From Paraburkholderia solitsugae (lineage in GTDB: Bacteria; Pseudomonadota; Gammaproteobacteria; Burkholderiales; Burkholderiaceae), in NCBI RefSeq assembly GCF_013177695.1, contig NZ_WOEY01000065.1, positions 1 through 64,000 of the forward strand: a stretch of 64,000 nt of DNA, in the 5' to 3' direction. Below are positions 28,874 to 36,199 of the stretch, in pieces. A program made the position numbers and the translations under genes. The notes beneath the pieces are model-generated. The model was not told the DNA's origin. It saw nothing but the letters and a program-made list of their open reading frames with translations, and ran no database searches. Each line of letters starts with the position of its first letter. Within the stretch, counting starts at the first letter, position 1.

Positions 28874-28934
28874 ATTACGGTTCTGTTATCTGAGGGCGTT
28901 TTTGACGGCGGTGCGTAGATAACAAAACGGTAAT
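28874..28934. promoter_or_regulatory. Pair of response-regulator boxes before the RND operon
   Basis: ATTACGGTTCTGTTAT (28874-28889) and, on the opposite strand, ATTACCGTTTTGTTAT (28919-28934) face each other across 29 bp. Together they form a large inverted repeat between the RND operon (start 28747) and the DUF4148 gene (start 29024). Arm sequence and spacing match the box at 20204-20219 before the two-component operon. The remaining gap (28748-29023) shows no gene. Confidence 0.65.
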
Positions 28935-29023
28935 CTGCAGGTCAGTGCTCCGACAGGTGAAATGACAACAATGGGAAGCGTGGTTCAGGCCACTCATTTC
29001 TTGCACTTCACTGGAGAGACATC

Positions 29024-29311
29024 ATGAAACTGCTTACCGCTATTGCTGTTGCTGCTCTTAGTCTGCCGTTCGGCACGAGTGCTTTCGCTCAATCCAATCC
29101 GTCTGGGTTGACGCGCGCTGATGTCATGGCTCAGTTGCAGCAGGCTCAGGCTGAAGGGCTCGTGCCAACGCATAATAATGACTATCCGCCTACGGCGACG
29201 GAGATTGCGCGGAATCGGGAAATCTATGCTATTCAGCATGGGACGGATGGGGCTGGCGCTATGAAGACCGCAGGAGCGTCTGCTGCGGATGCTGGGGCGG
29301 CGGCGAATTGA
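29024..29311 (+). CDS. DUF4148 family exported small protein
   Basis: The 95-aa product has a signal peptide (MKLLTAIAVAALSLPFGTSAFA, cleavage near residue 22). The DUF4148-type motif follows: LTRADVMAQLQQAQAEGLVPTHNNDYPPTATEIARNREIY, and an Ala-rich tail. These small proteins are abundant in Burkholderiales and have no known function. A GGAGAG ribosome site precedes the ATG. It is divergent from the RND operon and shares its putative response-regulator boxes, so it may be part of the same envelope response. Confidence 0.85.
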   Translation: MKLLTAIAVAALSLPFGTSAFAQSNPSGLTRADVMAQLQQAQAEGLVPTHNNDYPPTATEIARNREIYAIQHGTDGAGAMKTAGASAADAGAAAN

Positions 29312-29330
29312 TGCTTCGTTTGGACGCCTG

Positions 29331-29615
29331 CGGCGTTGGGCTTTCCTTGATCTGGCTTTTTGGCCTTTTCTTGATTTCTTATTGGTCTATTAGTGTCGCC
29401 CCTGTGCGGGGCGGCACTTACTTTCTTTGCCGCCGCAAAGAAAGATAAGCAAAGAAAGCGGCTCACACCGCCAGCTCATAAGCGGGTCCCCCGCACAGCC
29501 ACGGTAGTGGTGCATCTGGAATCAGTGTTCTCGCACATTCCGCCCTGGTGACAAGGCCGTCATTCTTCCGGCGGCGCTGCGCGCGCCGCAGGGTTCTTCA
29601 TATAACCGCTTGCTG
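29331..29615. repeat. Dispersed intergenic repeat, copy B
   Basis: This is the second copy of the element at 118-385, same orientation. The central hairpin is kept in diverged form (CTTACTTTCTTTGC, CGCC loop, GCAAAGAAAG-ATAAG), so pairing survives sequence change. It follows the DUF4148 stop within 20 bp. The rest of the gap to 29796 holds no supported gene. Confidence 0.8.
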
Positions 29616-29796
29616 CGTTTTCGCGCTGGCTGTTATTCGGTGTAGCAGCCCGTGTTGTTGCGTCCTTGTCTGGTCAGGTATCACCGAATTGTTCGGGTGC
29701 GTTCAAGCTCGCACTCGCTGGCGTGACCTGCACGTGAGTTAGAGCCGCCTTCTCTTCTCCACGCTCAATCACGTCAGTCAAGCTGCGTCCGTCAAC

Positions 29797-31017
29797 TCAC
29801 ACCCACCAAGCAAGCAGCGCCGTGAGCAGCACCACGGCCCATGAAGGCACGCGCCACCAGCCAAGCATCACGAGCGCCACCACGATCAGCCCGAAATCGC
29901 GGCCGCTGTGAACCGCGCTGGTCCACACCGGATCGTAGAGCGCGGCGAGCAGAATGCCGACCACGGCGGCGTTGATGCCAGCCATCGCCCGGCGCATCGA
30001 GGCGAACGCGCGCAACTCGCCCCACAGCGGTAACGCCGCGCCGACCAGGAGAAACGACGGCAGAAAAATAGCCACGGTGGCGATCAGCGCACCGGGGATG
30101 CCAGCCGGATAACCGGTGCTGGCGGCGCCGAGAAACGCCGCGAACGTGAACAGCGGTCCCGGTATCGCCTGGGCTGCGCCGTAGCCGGCCATGAATGCAT
30201 TGGTCGAGAGCCAGCCGCGCGGCACCACGACCGCTTCAAGCAGAGGCAGCACCACATGGCCGCCGCCGAACACCAGCGAGCCGGCCCGGTAGAACGCCGC
30301 GAACAGGTCGAGCGGATAGGCATGCAGCAAGGCGGCCGCGGCAGGCAGGCCGATTAGCAACAGCACGAAGATCGTGAGGCAGGCGAAAGCGCCGGTCTTT
30401 GTACCGGGCATGCCGAGTGGGGCGCGTGGCACCTCGGTCGACGATTTCAGAAGCAGGGCGCCAGCCATGCCCGCCACGACAATCGCAGCGATCTGCCCGT
30501 AAGCCGCACCGAGCACGATCACCGCGATGGCCGACGCCGCCGCGATGGTGACGCGGGCACGGTCGGGGCAGAGCGTGCGTCCCATCGACCAGACCGCCTG
30601 CGCGACGACGGCGACCGCTGCGAGCTTCAGGCCGCGCAGCAGATGGAGCGCACTCGCGTCCGCCAGATGAGTGAAACCGTAGGCGAACGCGACCATCAGC
30701 AGCACTGATGGCAACGTGAAGCCGAGCCAGGCCGCCAGCGCGCCAGCAATGCCACCACGAAAACGGCCGATTGCTATACCGACCTGACTGCTGCCGGGAC
30801 CCGGCAAAAACTGGCACAGCGCGACCACGTCGCTGAACGTATGCTCGTCGAGCCAACGGCGGCGTTTGACGAACTCGTCGCGGAAGTAGCCGAGATGCGC
30901 GGCAGGACCACCGAACGAGGTCAGGCCGAGCCGTAGAAAAATGCAGAAGAGCGTCCACGGCGAACTGTGCCCGGGCAAATCGAGAGAGGTGTCGGAATCC
31001 GCGTTGTGCATGGGCAT
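29797..31017 (-). CDS. chrA: Chromate transporter (CHR family, ChrA-like)
   Basis: The 406-aa membrane protein has the two-fold CHR arrangement. The first half contains FLRLGLTSFGGPAAHLGYFRDEFVKRRRWLDEHTFSDVVALCQFLPGPGSSQVGIAIG. The second repeats the pattern with FYRAGSLVFGGGHVVLPLLEAVVVPRGWLSTNAFMAGYGAAQAIPGPLFTFAAFLG. Long-chain CHR proteins expel chromate; some transport sulfate or other ions. No chrB regulator is adjacent. The start at 31017 has only a weak ribosome site; an ATG at 31011 is an alternative. Confidence 0.92.
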   Translation of the reverse strand: MPMHNADSDTSLDLPGHSSPWTLFCIFLRLGLTSFGGPAAHLGYFRDEFVKRRRWLDEHTFSDVVALCQFLPGPGSSQVGIAIGRFRGGIAGALAAWLGFTLPSVLLMVAFAYGFTHLADASALHLLRGLKLAAVAVVAQAVWSMGRTLCPDRARVTIAAASAIAVIVLGAAYGQIAAIVVAGMAGALLLKSSTEVPRAPLGMPGTKTGAFACLTIFVLLLIGLPAAAALLHAYPLDLFAAFYRAGSLVFGGGHVVLPLLEAVVVPRGWLSTNAFMAGYGAAQAIPGPLFTFAAFLGAASTGYPAGIPGALIATVAIFLPSFLLVGAALPLWGELRAFASMRRAMAGINAAVVGILLAALYDPVWTSAVHSGRDFGLIVVALVMLGWWRVPSWAVVLLTALLAWWV

Positions 31018-31150
31018 GGTTTAACTGTCGAGCCGGAGTCGAAGCGGAAGGTCAACGTTATGTGACCTTCGCTTTGCCGGTGGATCAAGGCAGCGTCAGA
31101 TCATACCCGAGCCTGGACGTCGGTTGAACCGCGTGTGGCCCGCGCCGCCC

Positions 31151-31864
31151 TCAGGCGATTGCACCGCCGCCGTCGACCAGCACGGTGGAACCCGTCGCGA
31201 AGGGTGTGCTCGCCAGATAGACGACGGCGTTCGCCACGTCTTCGGGCTGGCCGACACGACGCGCGGGCAGGCGCGCTGCCGCCCCTTCGTACATGCTTTG
31301 GCGGTCGTCTTCAGTGAGTTTCGACCACAGCGGTGTTGCAATCAGTCCCGGCGACACCGTGTTCACCCGTACCGGTGACAGCTCCAGTGCGAGACCGCGC
31401 GCCAGAGCCTCTAGCGCTGCGTTGATCGCGCCTTGCAACACTGACGTTTTGCTCGGACGAACGCTCAGAAAACCGGAAACAAGCGTCAGCGACCCACCGT
31501 CGGTGATCTTCACGGCCCGGGCCACGCGGTACGCGCCCCAAAACTTGCTGTCCATCGCAGCGTAAGCGTCGGCAAGCTCCAGTTGGCGAATGGGGCCGCC
31601 CCGCGTCTGTGCTGCGGAGATCACCACGTGATCAAACGGGCCTGCGTTCGCGAAGAACGCTTCCACGGCATCGGTATCGGTCGAATCCAGCACGGCTGTG
31701 CTGACGGATTTTCCAATTCCGGTTGCCGTCGCAGCCAGTTTCGCCGCGTCGCGCGAAGCGATGAGCACGTCCGCGCCGAGTTCGGCAAATGCTTTCGCCG
31801 TGGCTGCGCCGATCCCGGAGCTTCCGCCAACGACGAGAACTTTTTTCGATGTGAGCTGGTTCAT
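31151..31864 (-). CDS. SDR family protein lacking the usual catalytic Tyr/Lys
   Basis: The 237-aa product has a Rossmann fold with nucleotide motif VVGGSSGIG (11-19), SAAQ in place of NNAG, and VSPGLIATPLW. The catalytic region reads LVSGFLSVRPSKTSVLQGAINAALEAL. The conserved Ser (about 130) is present, but the positions where YxxxK is expected (about 142-147) carry V/L and A/I. It may therefore be a non-classical reductase, or a binding or regulatory protein. ATG 31864 has GGAA 7 nt upstream. It lies just downstream of the Old Yellow Enzyme gene on the same strand and may share its transcript. Confidence 0.85.
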   Translation of the reverse strand: MNQLTSKKVLVVGGSSGIGAATAKAFAELGADVLIASRDAAKLAATATGIGKSVSTAVLDSTDTDAVEAFFANAGPFDHVVISAAQTRGGPIRQLELADAYAAMDSKFWGAYRVARAVKITDGGSLTLVSGFLSVRPSKTSVLQGAINAALEALARGLALELSPVRVNTVSPGLIATPLWSKLTEDDRQSMYEGAAARLPARRVGQPEDVANAVVYLASTPFATGSTVLVDGGGAIA

Positions 31865-31976
31865 ATTCAATTTCCGTTTTAGGTGGGTTCCGGCTTCATG
31901 CGGTTCCGGAACGGGTGACTCAGATGTTTCCGGATGCGGACCGCTGCACGATAGCCAGCGGTGGCATGGCGGATGT

Positions 31977-33122
31977 TCAGACCAGACTGTCGACGCTTAG
32001 AGCCTCGTCGGCATCGGCCGTCTGCGACAGGCTGGGATAGTCTGTGTAGCCGCGGTCATCGCCGCCAAACAGCATACTGCTGTCAAAACTGGCGAGAGGC
32101 AGGTCATTGGCAAGACGGTGCGGGAAGTCCGGATTGGCCACGAATGGGCGGCCAAAGGCGACCAGATCCGCATAGCCGCTGGAGATGACCCACTCGGCTC
32201 GCGCCTTGTCGTAGTTGCCCGCAACGATGATGGGCTGAGTGAATCGGGCGCGGATTGCCTGGCGGAATTCCTCAGTGAATTGCGGGGCGTCGTCCCAGTC
32301 GGCCTCGACCAGATGGAGGTACGCAATGCCGCGTGCCTGAAGAAACTCCGCCGCTTCGAGAATGGTCGGCAAAATGTCCGGGCAGTCCATGCCGCGCGCG
32401 GTCAGGAACGGCGCGAGACGGATGGCGGTGCGATCGGCACCGACCTCGTCGGCCACCGCATCGACGACTTCCTTCAGGAAGCGCAAACGGTTTTCACGCG
32501 AACCACCGTATTCATCGGTCCGCCCGTTGGACGTCGTCCGCAGGAACTGGTCGACGAGGTAACCATTGGCGCCGTGAATCTCGACGCCATCGAAGCCCGC
32601 CTTCATCGCATTGCGGGCGGCTTGACGGAAGCTCGCGACAACGCCCTTGACCTCGTCTGTGGTCAGCGCGCGCGGCGTCGGGGAGTCAACCATCGCGCCC
32701 ACGCCAGTCATCGGGTCGACCTTCCAGATCTGGCCGTCGAACGGCACCGCGGAAGGGGCGACGGGCAGCGCGCCATCATGAAAGTCCGGATGCGACATGC
32801 GCCCCACGTGCCAGAGTTGCAGGAAGATCCGGCCGCCGGCAGCGTGAACCGCGTCGGTCGAAAGGCGCCATCCTGTGATCTGCTCAGCGCTGTAGATACC
32901 CGGTGTGAACGAATAGCCTTTGCCTTGCGGCGAGATCTGCGTGGCCTCGGTCACGATCAGCGCAGCCGACGCACGCTGCGCGTAATAGCGGGCGTTCATT
33001 GCGTTGGGTACATCGCCAGGCTGGGTGCTGCGTGCCCGCGTCATCGGCGCCATGACGACGCGATGGGGGAGCGCGTGGCCGGCGATAGCCACAGGCGTAA
33101 AGAGCGATGTTGAGTGGGACAC
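31977..33122 (-). CDS. Old Yellow Enzyme family alkene reductase (NemA-like)
   Basis: The 381-aa FMN flavoprotein shows LPHRVVMAPMTRARS, QLWHVGRMSHP, GFDGVEIHGANGYLVDQFLRTTSNGRTDEYGGSRENRLRFL and the late DLVAFGRPFVANPDFP. The HGAN motif supplies one of the substrate-binding residues. It reduces activated C=C bonds and nitro esters with NAD(P)H and helps detoxify electrophiles such as N-ethylmaleimide. The GTG start at 33122 has CGGAG 8 nt upstream. It is divergent from a monooxygenase-like gene, with a 437-bp gap between. Confidence 0.93.
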   Translation of the reverse strand: MSHSTSLFTPVAIAGHALPHRVVMAPMTRARSTQPGDVPNAMNARYYAQRASAALIVTEATQISPQGKGYSFTPGIYSAEQITGWRLSTDAVHAAGGRIFLQLWHVGRMSHPDFHDGALPVAPSAVPFDGQIWKVDPMTGVGAMVDSPTPRALTTDEVKGVVASFRQAARNAMKAGFDGVEIHGANGYLVDQFLRTTSNGRTDEYGGSRENRLRFLKEVVDAVADEVGADRTAIRLAPFLTARGMDCPDILPTILEAAEFLQARGIAYLHLVEADWDDAPQFTEEFRQAIRARFTQPIIVAGNYDKARAEWVISSGYADLVAFGRPFVANPDFPHRLANDLPLASFDSSMLFGGDDRGYTDYPSLSQTADADEALSVDSLV

Positions 33123-33559
33123 GGTGAATCTCCGAGGTAGTTAGCAGGGCCGGGAGCAACGTCGCCTGATCGCTGGCGATTCCGTTGAATGCTCTGGCTT
33201 CATGACCCGCAATGCAGGGGCCGGTGATGTGGGCACATTCTGCTTATTACGCTGCGGTTTGATAATTGGCGTAGGTTTTGAAGCACTTTCAAAAAAAACA
33301 GGAATATCGTGGGCAGTTAAGCCTGACCGAGCAAGGCAGGACGGTTCTCGCACACTGCCAGGTGGCGGCGCTGGCTCGCTGCAGGATTCACTCGTCCTAA
33401 AGGATGAGATAAAGCCCCTCCCTTCGCTCCATAAAAAAATCGCCCTGGCGGTCAATGGCGCTGCGCGGCGCAAACCAGCATTCTGACGTTGACCGTTATG
33501 CGGGTTGAGAACCTTCCGTGGGACCTGCGCCGGCTCTGCTGGCTCGCAATGGAGCGTCT
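33123..33559. other. Gene-free divergent region
   Basis: This gap between the Old Yellow Enzyme and monooxygenase-like genes contains AT-richer DNA around 33235-33305 that could hold divergent promoters. Open frames crossing it (for example 33202-33486) have no ribosome site or recognisable product. I see no regulator or strong palindrome. Confidence 0.4.
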
Positions 33560-33883
33560 ATGAAGCTGACCATCTCGTTGGTCGTTCAGTTGCCGGGAAA
33601 ACCAGAACACAGGCGGGAGCTGGAAGACAGGCTGATTGAAATGATGGACAGCGTGGCTCAGGAACCGGATTTCCTGAGTGCATTTCTTCATCGCTCAGTG
33701 GATGAACCGGAAACGCTCGTTCTCTACGAAACATGGGCGTGCAGCCGTGAACACTTTGAAACACATCACTCAGCCGCGAACCGTCGACAGGCCCATGAGA
33801 GCGCATTGTCGGCGTTAATGGCGGCCGAGCGTTCGGTGCAGTTTCTTGAGCCAGTGCGATCCTGGACCAGACGCCGAAGATGA
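33560..33883 (+). CDS. Antibiotic biosynthesis monooxygenase (ABM) domain protein
   Basis: The 107-aa product is a single ABM ferredoxin-like domain: MKLTISLVVQLPGKPEHRRELEDRLIEMMDSVAQEPDFLSAFLHRSVDEPETLVLYETWACSREHFETHH. Relatives such as YgiN oxidise quinols or aromatic substrates without cofactors, or act as small stress proteins. ATG 33560 has GGAG 5 nt upstream. It leads a likely operon with the secreted hydrolase (33946) and WrbA (34910), consistent with quinone handling. Confidence 0.82.
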   Translation: MKLTISLVVQLPGKPEHRRELEDRLIEMMDSVAQEPDFLSAFLHRSVDEPETLVLYETWACSREHFETHHSAANRRQAHESALSALMAAERSVQFLEPVRSWTRRRR

Positions 33884-33893
33884 TTGATTGAAC

Positions 33894-33912
33894 GTCAGAT
33901 CGTACGTCTGAC
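33894..33912. promoter_or_regulatory. Palindrome before the hydrolase gene
   Basis: GTCAGATCGTACGTCTGAC has 6-bp arms (GTCAGA/TCTGAC) around a near-symmetric 7-bp centre. It lies 34 bp before the ATG of the hydrolase at 33946, in the gap after the ABM gene. It could be an operator or a weak mRNA hairpin. Confidence 0.4.
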
Positions 33913-33945
33913 CGTTAAACCACAATAGAAATACGGAGGTCTGTC

Positions 33946-34872
33946 ATGGATAGGCGAGCTATTGTCATGCTGATGCTGAGTACTGCGCTTGTGAATAAAG
34001 TGGCGTTCGCGGCCAGCCCGTCCTTCCCCGCGGGCTTTGCTACGCGGACCATCTCGACGCCGGATGGCGCGCAAATCTTCGTGCGTTCTGGCGGCACCGG
34101 CCCGGCCGTGGTGTTGATTCATGGGTTCGGGGACACGGGCGAGATGTGGGGGCCGCTTGCCAGGGAGCTGGCCAAAACGCATACCGTGATCGTTCCGGAC
34201 CTGCGCGGCATGGGGCGATCCTCGAAGCCGGCCGGCGGATATGACAAGAAATCTCAGGCCGCGGATATCCGGTATGTCATGACAACGCTCGGGCAGGATC
34301 ATTCAGCGGTGGTCGGCCACGATATCGGGACGATGGTGGCCTACGCCTATGCGGCCCGGTACCCGGACAAGGTCGACAAACTCATCGTCATGGATGCGCC
34401 AGTGCCTGGCATCGCGCCTTGGGACGAAATCGTGCGCAGCCCGAAGTTGTGGCACTTCGACTTTGGCGGCCGGGATTGCGAGCGGCTGGTAGCCGGCCGG
34501 GAGCGAATTTATCTTGACCGTTTCTGGGACGATTTTGCAGGAGATCCTTCCAGAATTAATGAAGCGACGCGTGCGTATTACGCGAAACAGTATGCGCAGC
34601 CCGGCGCCATGCGGGCCGCCTTTGCTCAGTTCAATGCCATCGGCACTAACGACGTTGCGGACAATCAAATGTCCTCGCGCGTCAAACTCCCAATGCCCGT
34701 TCTTGCGATTGGTGGCGAACAGTCGTTTGGCTCAACGATGGCGGTCGTGATGCGAAACGCCGCAACGACCGTAGAGGAAGCGGTTGTGCCGAATTCAGGG
34801 CATTGGTTGATGGAGGAAGCCCCTGACGCGACGATCAAGCTCGTGAGCGACTTTATCGGAGACGGGAAGTAG
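33946..34872 (+). CDS. Exported alpha/beta hydrolase, Asp-nucleophile type
   Basis: The 308-aa product has a signal peptide (MDRRAIVMLMLSTALVNKVAFAAS) and an alpha/beta-hydrolase fold with oxyanion HGFGD (59-63). The nucleophile elbow is VVGHDIG with D126, as in epoxide hydrolases and fluoroacetate/haloalkane dehalogenases rather than Ser esterases. The catalytic His is in NSGHWLMEE. A close paralogue lies at 46534-47475 with the same GHDIG and SGHWLMEEAP motifs. An ACGGAGG site precedes the ATG. WrbA follows after 37 bp. Substrate unknown. Confidence 0.87.
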   Translation: MDRRAIVMLMLSTALVNKVAFAASPSFPAGFATRTISTPDGAQIFVRSGGTGPAVVLIHGFGDTGEMWGPLARELAKTHTVIVPDLRGMGRSSKPAGGYDKKSQAADIRYVMTTLGQDHSAVVGHDIGTMVAYAYAARYPDKVDKLIVMDAPVPGIAPWDEIVRSPKLWHFDFGGRDCERLVAGRERIYLDRFWDDFAGDPSRINEATRAYYAKQYAQPGAMRAAFAQFNAIGTNDVADNQMSSRVKLPMPVLAIGGEQSFGSTMAVVMRNAATTVEEAVVPNSGHWLMEEAPDATIKLVSDFIGDGK

Positions 34873-34909
34873 ATGGCGTGGCGGAACGTCCTTCAACCAA
34901 GGAGTAATC

Positions 34910-35512
34910 ATGTCGAAAGTACTTGTTCTCTACTACTCGATGTACGGTCACATCGAAACCATGGCTGACGCGGTGGCAGAAGGCGCCCGGTCAGTGCCAG
35001 GCAACGAAGTGACGATCAAACGTGTGCCTGAAACGATTCCTGCCGAGCAGGCTGCTGCCTACGGCGTCAAGCTCGACCAGAAGGCGCCTGTGGCAACCCC
35101 TGACGAGTTAGCCAATTACGACGCCATCATCTTTGGAACGCCAACGCGCTTTGGCAATATGGCCGGACAGATGCGGACCTTTCTCGACCAGACGGGCGGG
35201 CTGTGGATGAAAGGCGCGCTGGTCGGCAAGGTCGGCAGCGTCTTTGCTTCCACCGGTACCCAGCACGGCGGCCAGGAGCCCACCATCACGTCGTTCCATA
35301 GCACGCTGCTGCATCAGGGCATGGTGATCGTGGGCGTGCCGTATTCATGCGCGGGACTGGTCAAGATGGATGAGATCACGGGTGGCACGCCCTACGGGGC
35401 GACGACGCTGGCAGGCACTGACGGCAGCCGGCAACCTTCGGCGAACGAACTGGAGATCGCGCGCTTCCAGGGTAAGCACGTCGCTGAGATCGCGCAGAAG
35501 ATCGCGGGTTAG
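34910..35512 (+). CDS. wrbA: NAD(P)H:quinone oxidoreductase WrbA
   Basis: The 200-aa product is a full-length WrbA flavodoxin-like protein. It has the FMN phosphate loop VLYYSMYGHIETMA, the FMN-ring block FGTPTRFGNMAGQMRTFLDQTGGLW, FASTGTQHGGQEPT and the C-terminal GKHVAEIAQKI. It reduces quinones by two electrons and limits redox cycling. An AAGGAG site lies before the ATG. It closes the ABM-hydrolase-WrbA group. Confidence 0.95.
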   Translation: MSKVLVLYYSMYGHIETMADAVAEGARSVPGNEVTIKRVPETIPAEQAAAYGVKLDQKAPVATPDELANYDAIIFGTPTRFGNMAGQMRTFLDQTGGLWMKGALVGKVGSVFASTGTQHGGQEPTITSFHSTLLHQGMVIVGVPYSCAGLVKMDEITGGTPYGATTLAGTDGSRQPSANELEIARFQGKHVAEIAQKIAG

Positions 35513-35601
35513 TGTGATCGACACAGTGTTCTTCCTGGATCGGGGCGGCGGCACAGCGCCCTTTGAATCAGGATAGGCCGCCACCCAATTCGAGGTATGC
35601 G

Positions 35602-36105
35602 ATGCGCGCAGGCTTGATCAAATCGGTATCGAAGCAAGGCCGCAACGCAGCAAGCGACAGCACGCCATGGAGCGGCATTATCAGCGCCCTGGTGCGTGAT
35701 TGCGGTTGCGAAGCGACGAATGCGGCAGAACGGCGGGAGCGCGCTGTTCCAGCAGGTGATCGCACCGCTGCGTGTGAGCGTCGTGTTCGCAGGCCCCCGT
35801 TAAATGCGCCCGAGATGGCCGTAACGAGCGCACTGGTCAGGGTGTTGGAACGCCGATCGGAAAACTCAGTCGTCATCCTTTGGCAAGACGCGACGCGTTG
35901 TCACTATGGAGACCAGGTCTGGTTCAGATGCCGTTCAGCCAGAACGGGCATCTGCGCATTGAGCGGAAACACCATCGGAAGGGGGGATCCGATCTATCGT
36001 CCCCGCCAGGGGCACCGCCCGCCGGCCAATGCGCTAGCGATGATTCTGGCCTCGGCAATAGAAGACGAAGCCCTGGCCGATGAGTGTGCCGAGGCGCAAC
36101 GGTAG
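35602..36105 (+). CDS. DUF3331 domain protein
   Basis: The 167-aa product carries at its C-terminus a pattern known from Burkholderiales DUF3331 proteins: VRVLERRSENSVVILWQDATRCHYGDQVWF, then a CALSGNTIGRGDPIYRPR core and PPANALAMILASAI. The CALSG segment with a second Cys (TGIC) hints at metal binding. The N-terminal half is basic and not recognised. ATG 35602 has GAGG 6 nt upstream. Its end approaches the kinase gene start within 95 bp. Function unknown. Confidence 0.62.
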   Translation: MRAGLIKSVSKQGRNAASDSTPWSGIISALVRDCGCEATNAAERRERAVPAGDRTAACERRVRRPPLNAPEMAVTSALVRVLERRSENSVVILWQDATRCHYGDQVWFRCRSARTGICALSGNTIGRGDPIYRPRQGHRPPANALAMILASAIEDEALADECAEAQR

Positions 36106-36199
36106 GCAGCGTGCGTCTTCGGATTGTGATGGGTTGGTCGATAGTTGCCGGGGTATAGTGACATCCGGAAGCGTGACGGTAACTACCTTGCGGCGTGCC

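Noticed and set aside
33202..33486. A 94-codon frame between the Old Yellow Enzyme and ABM genes
   Set aside because: No ribosome site, odd composition and no family resemblance.
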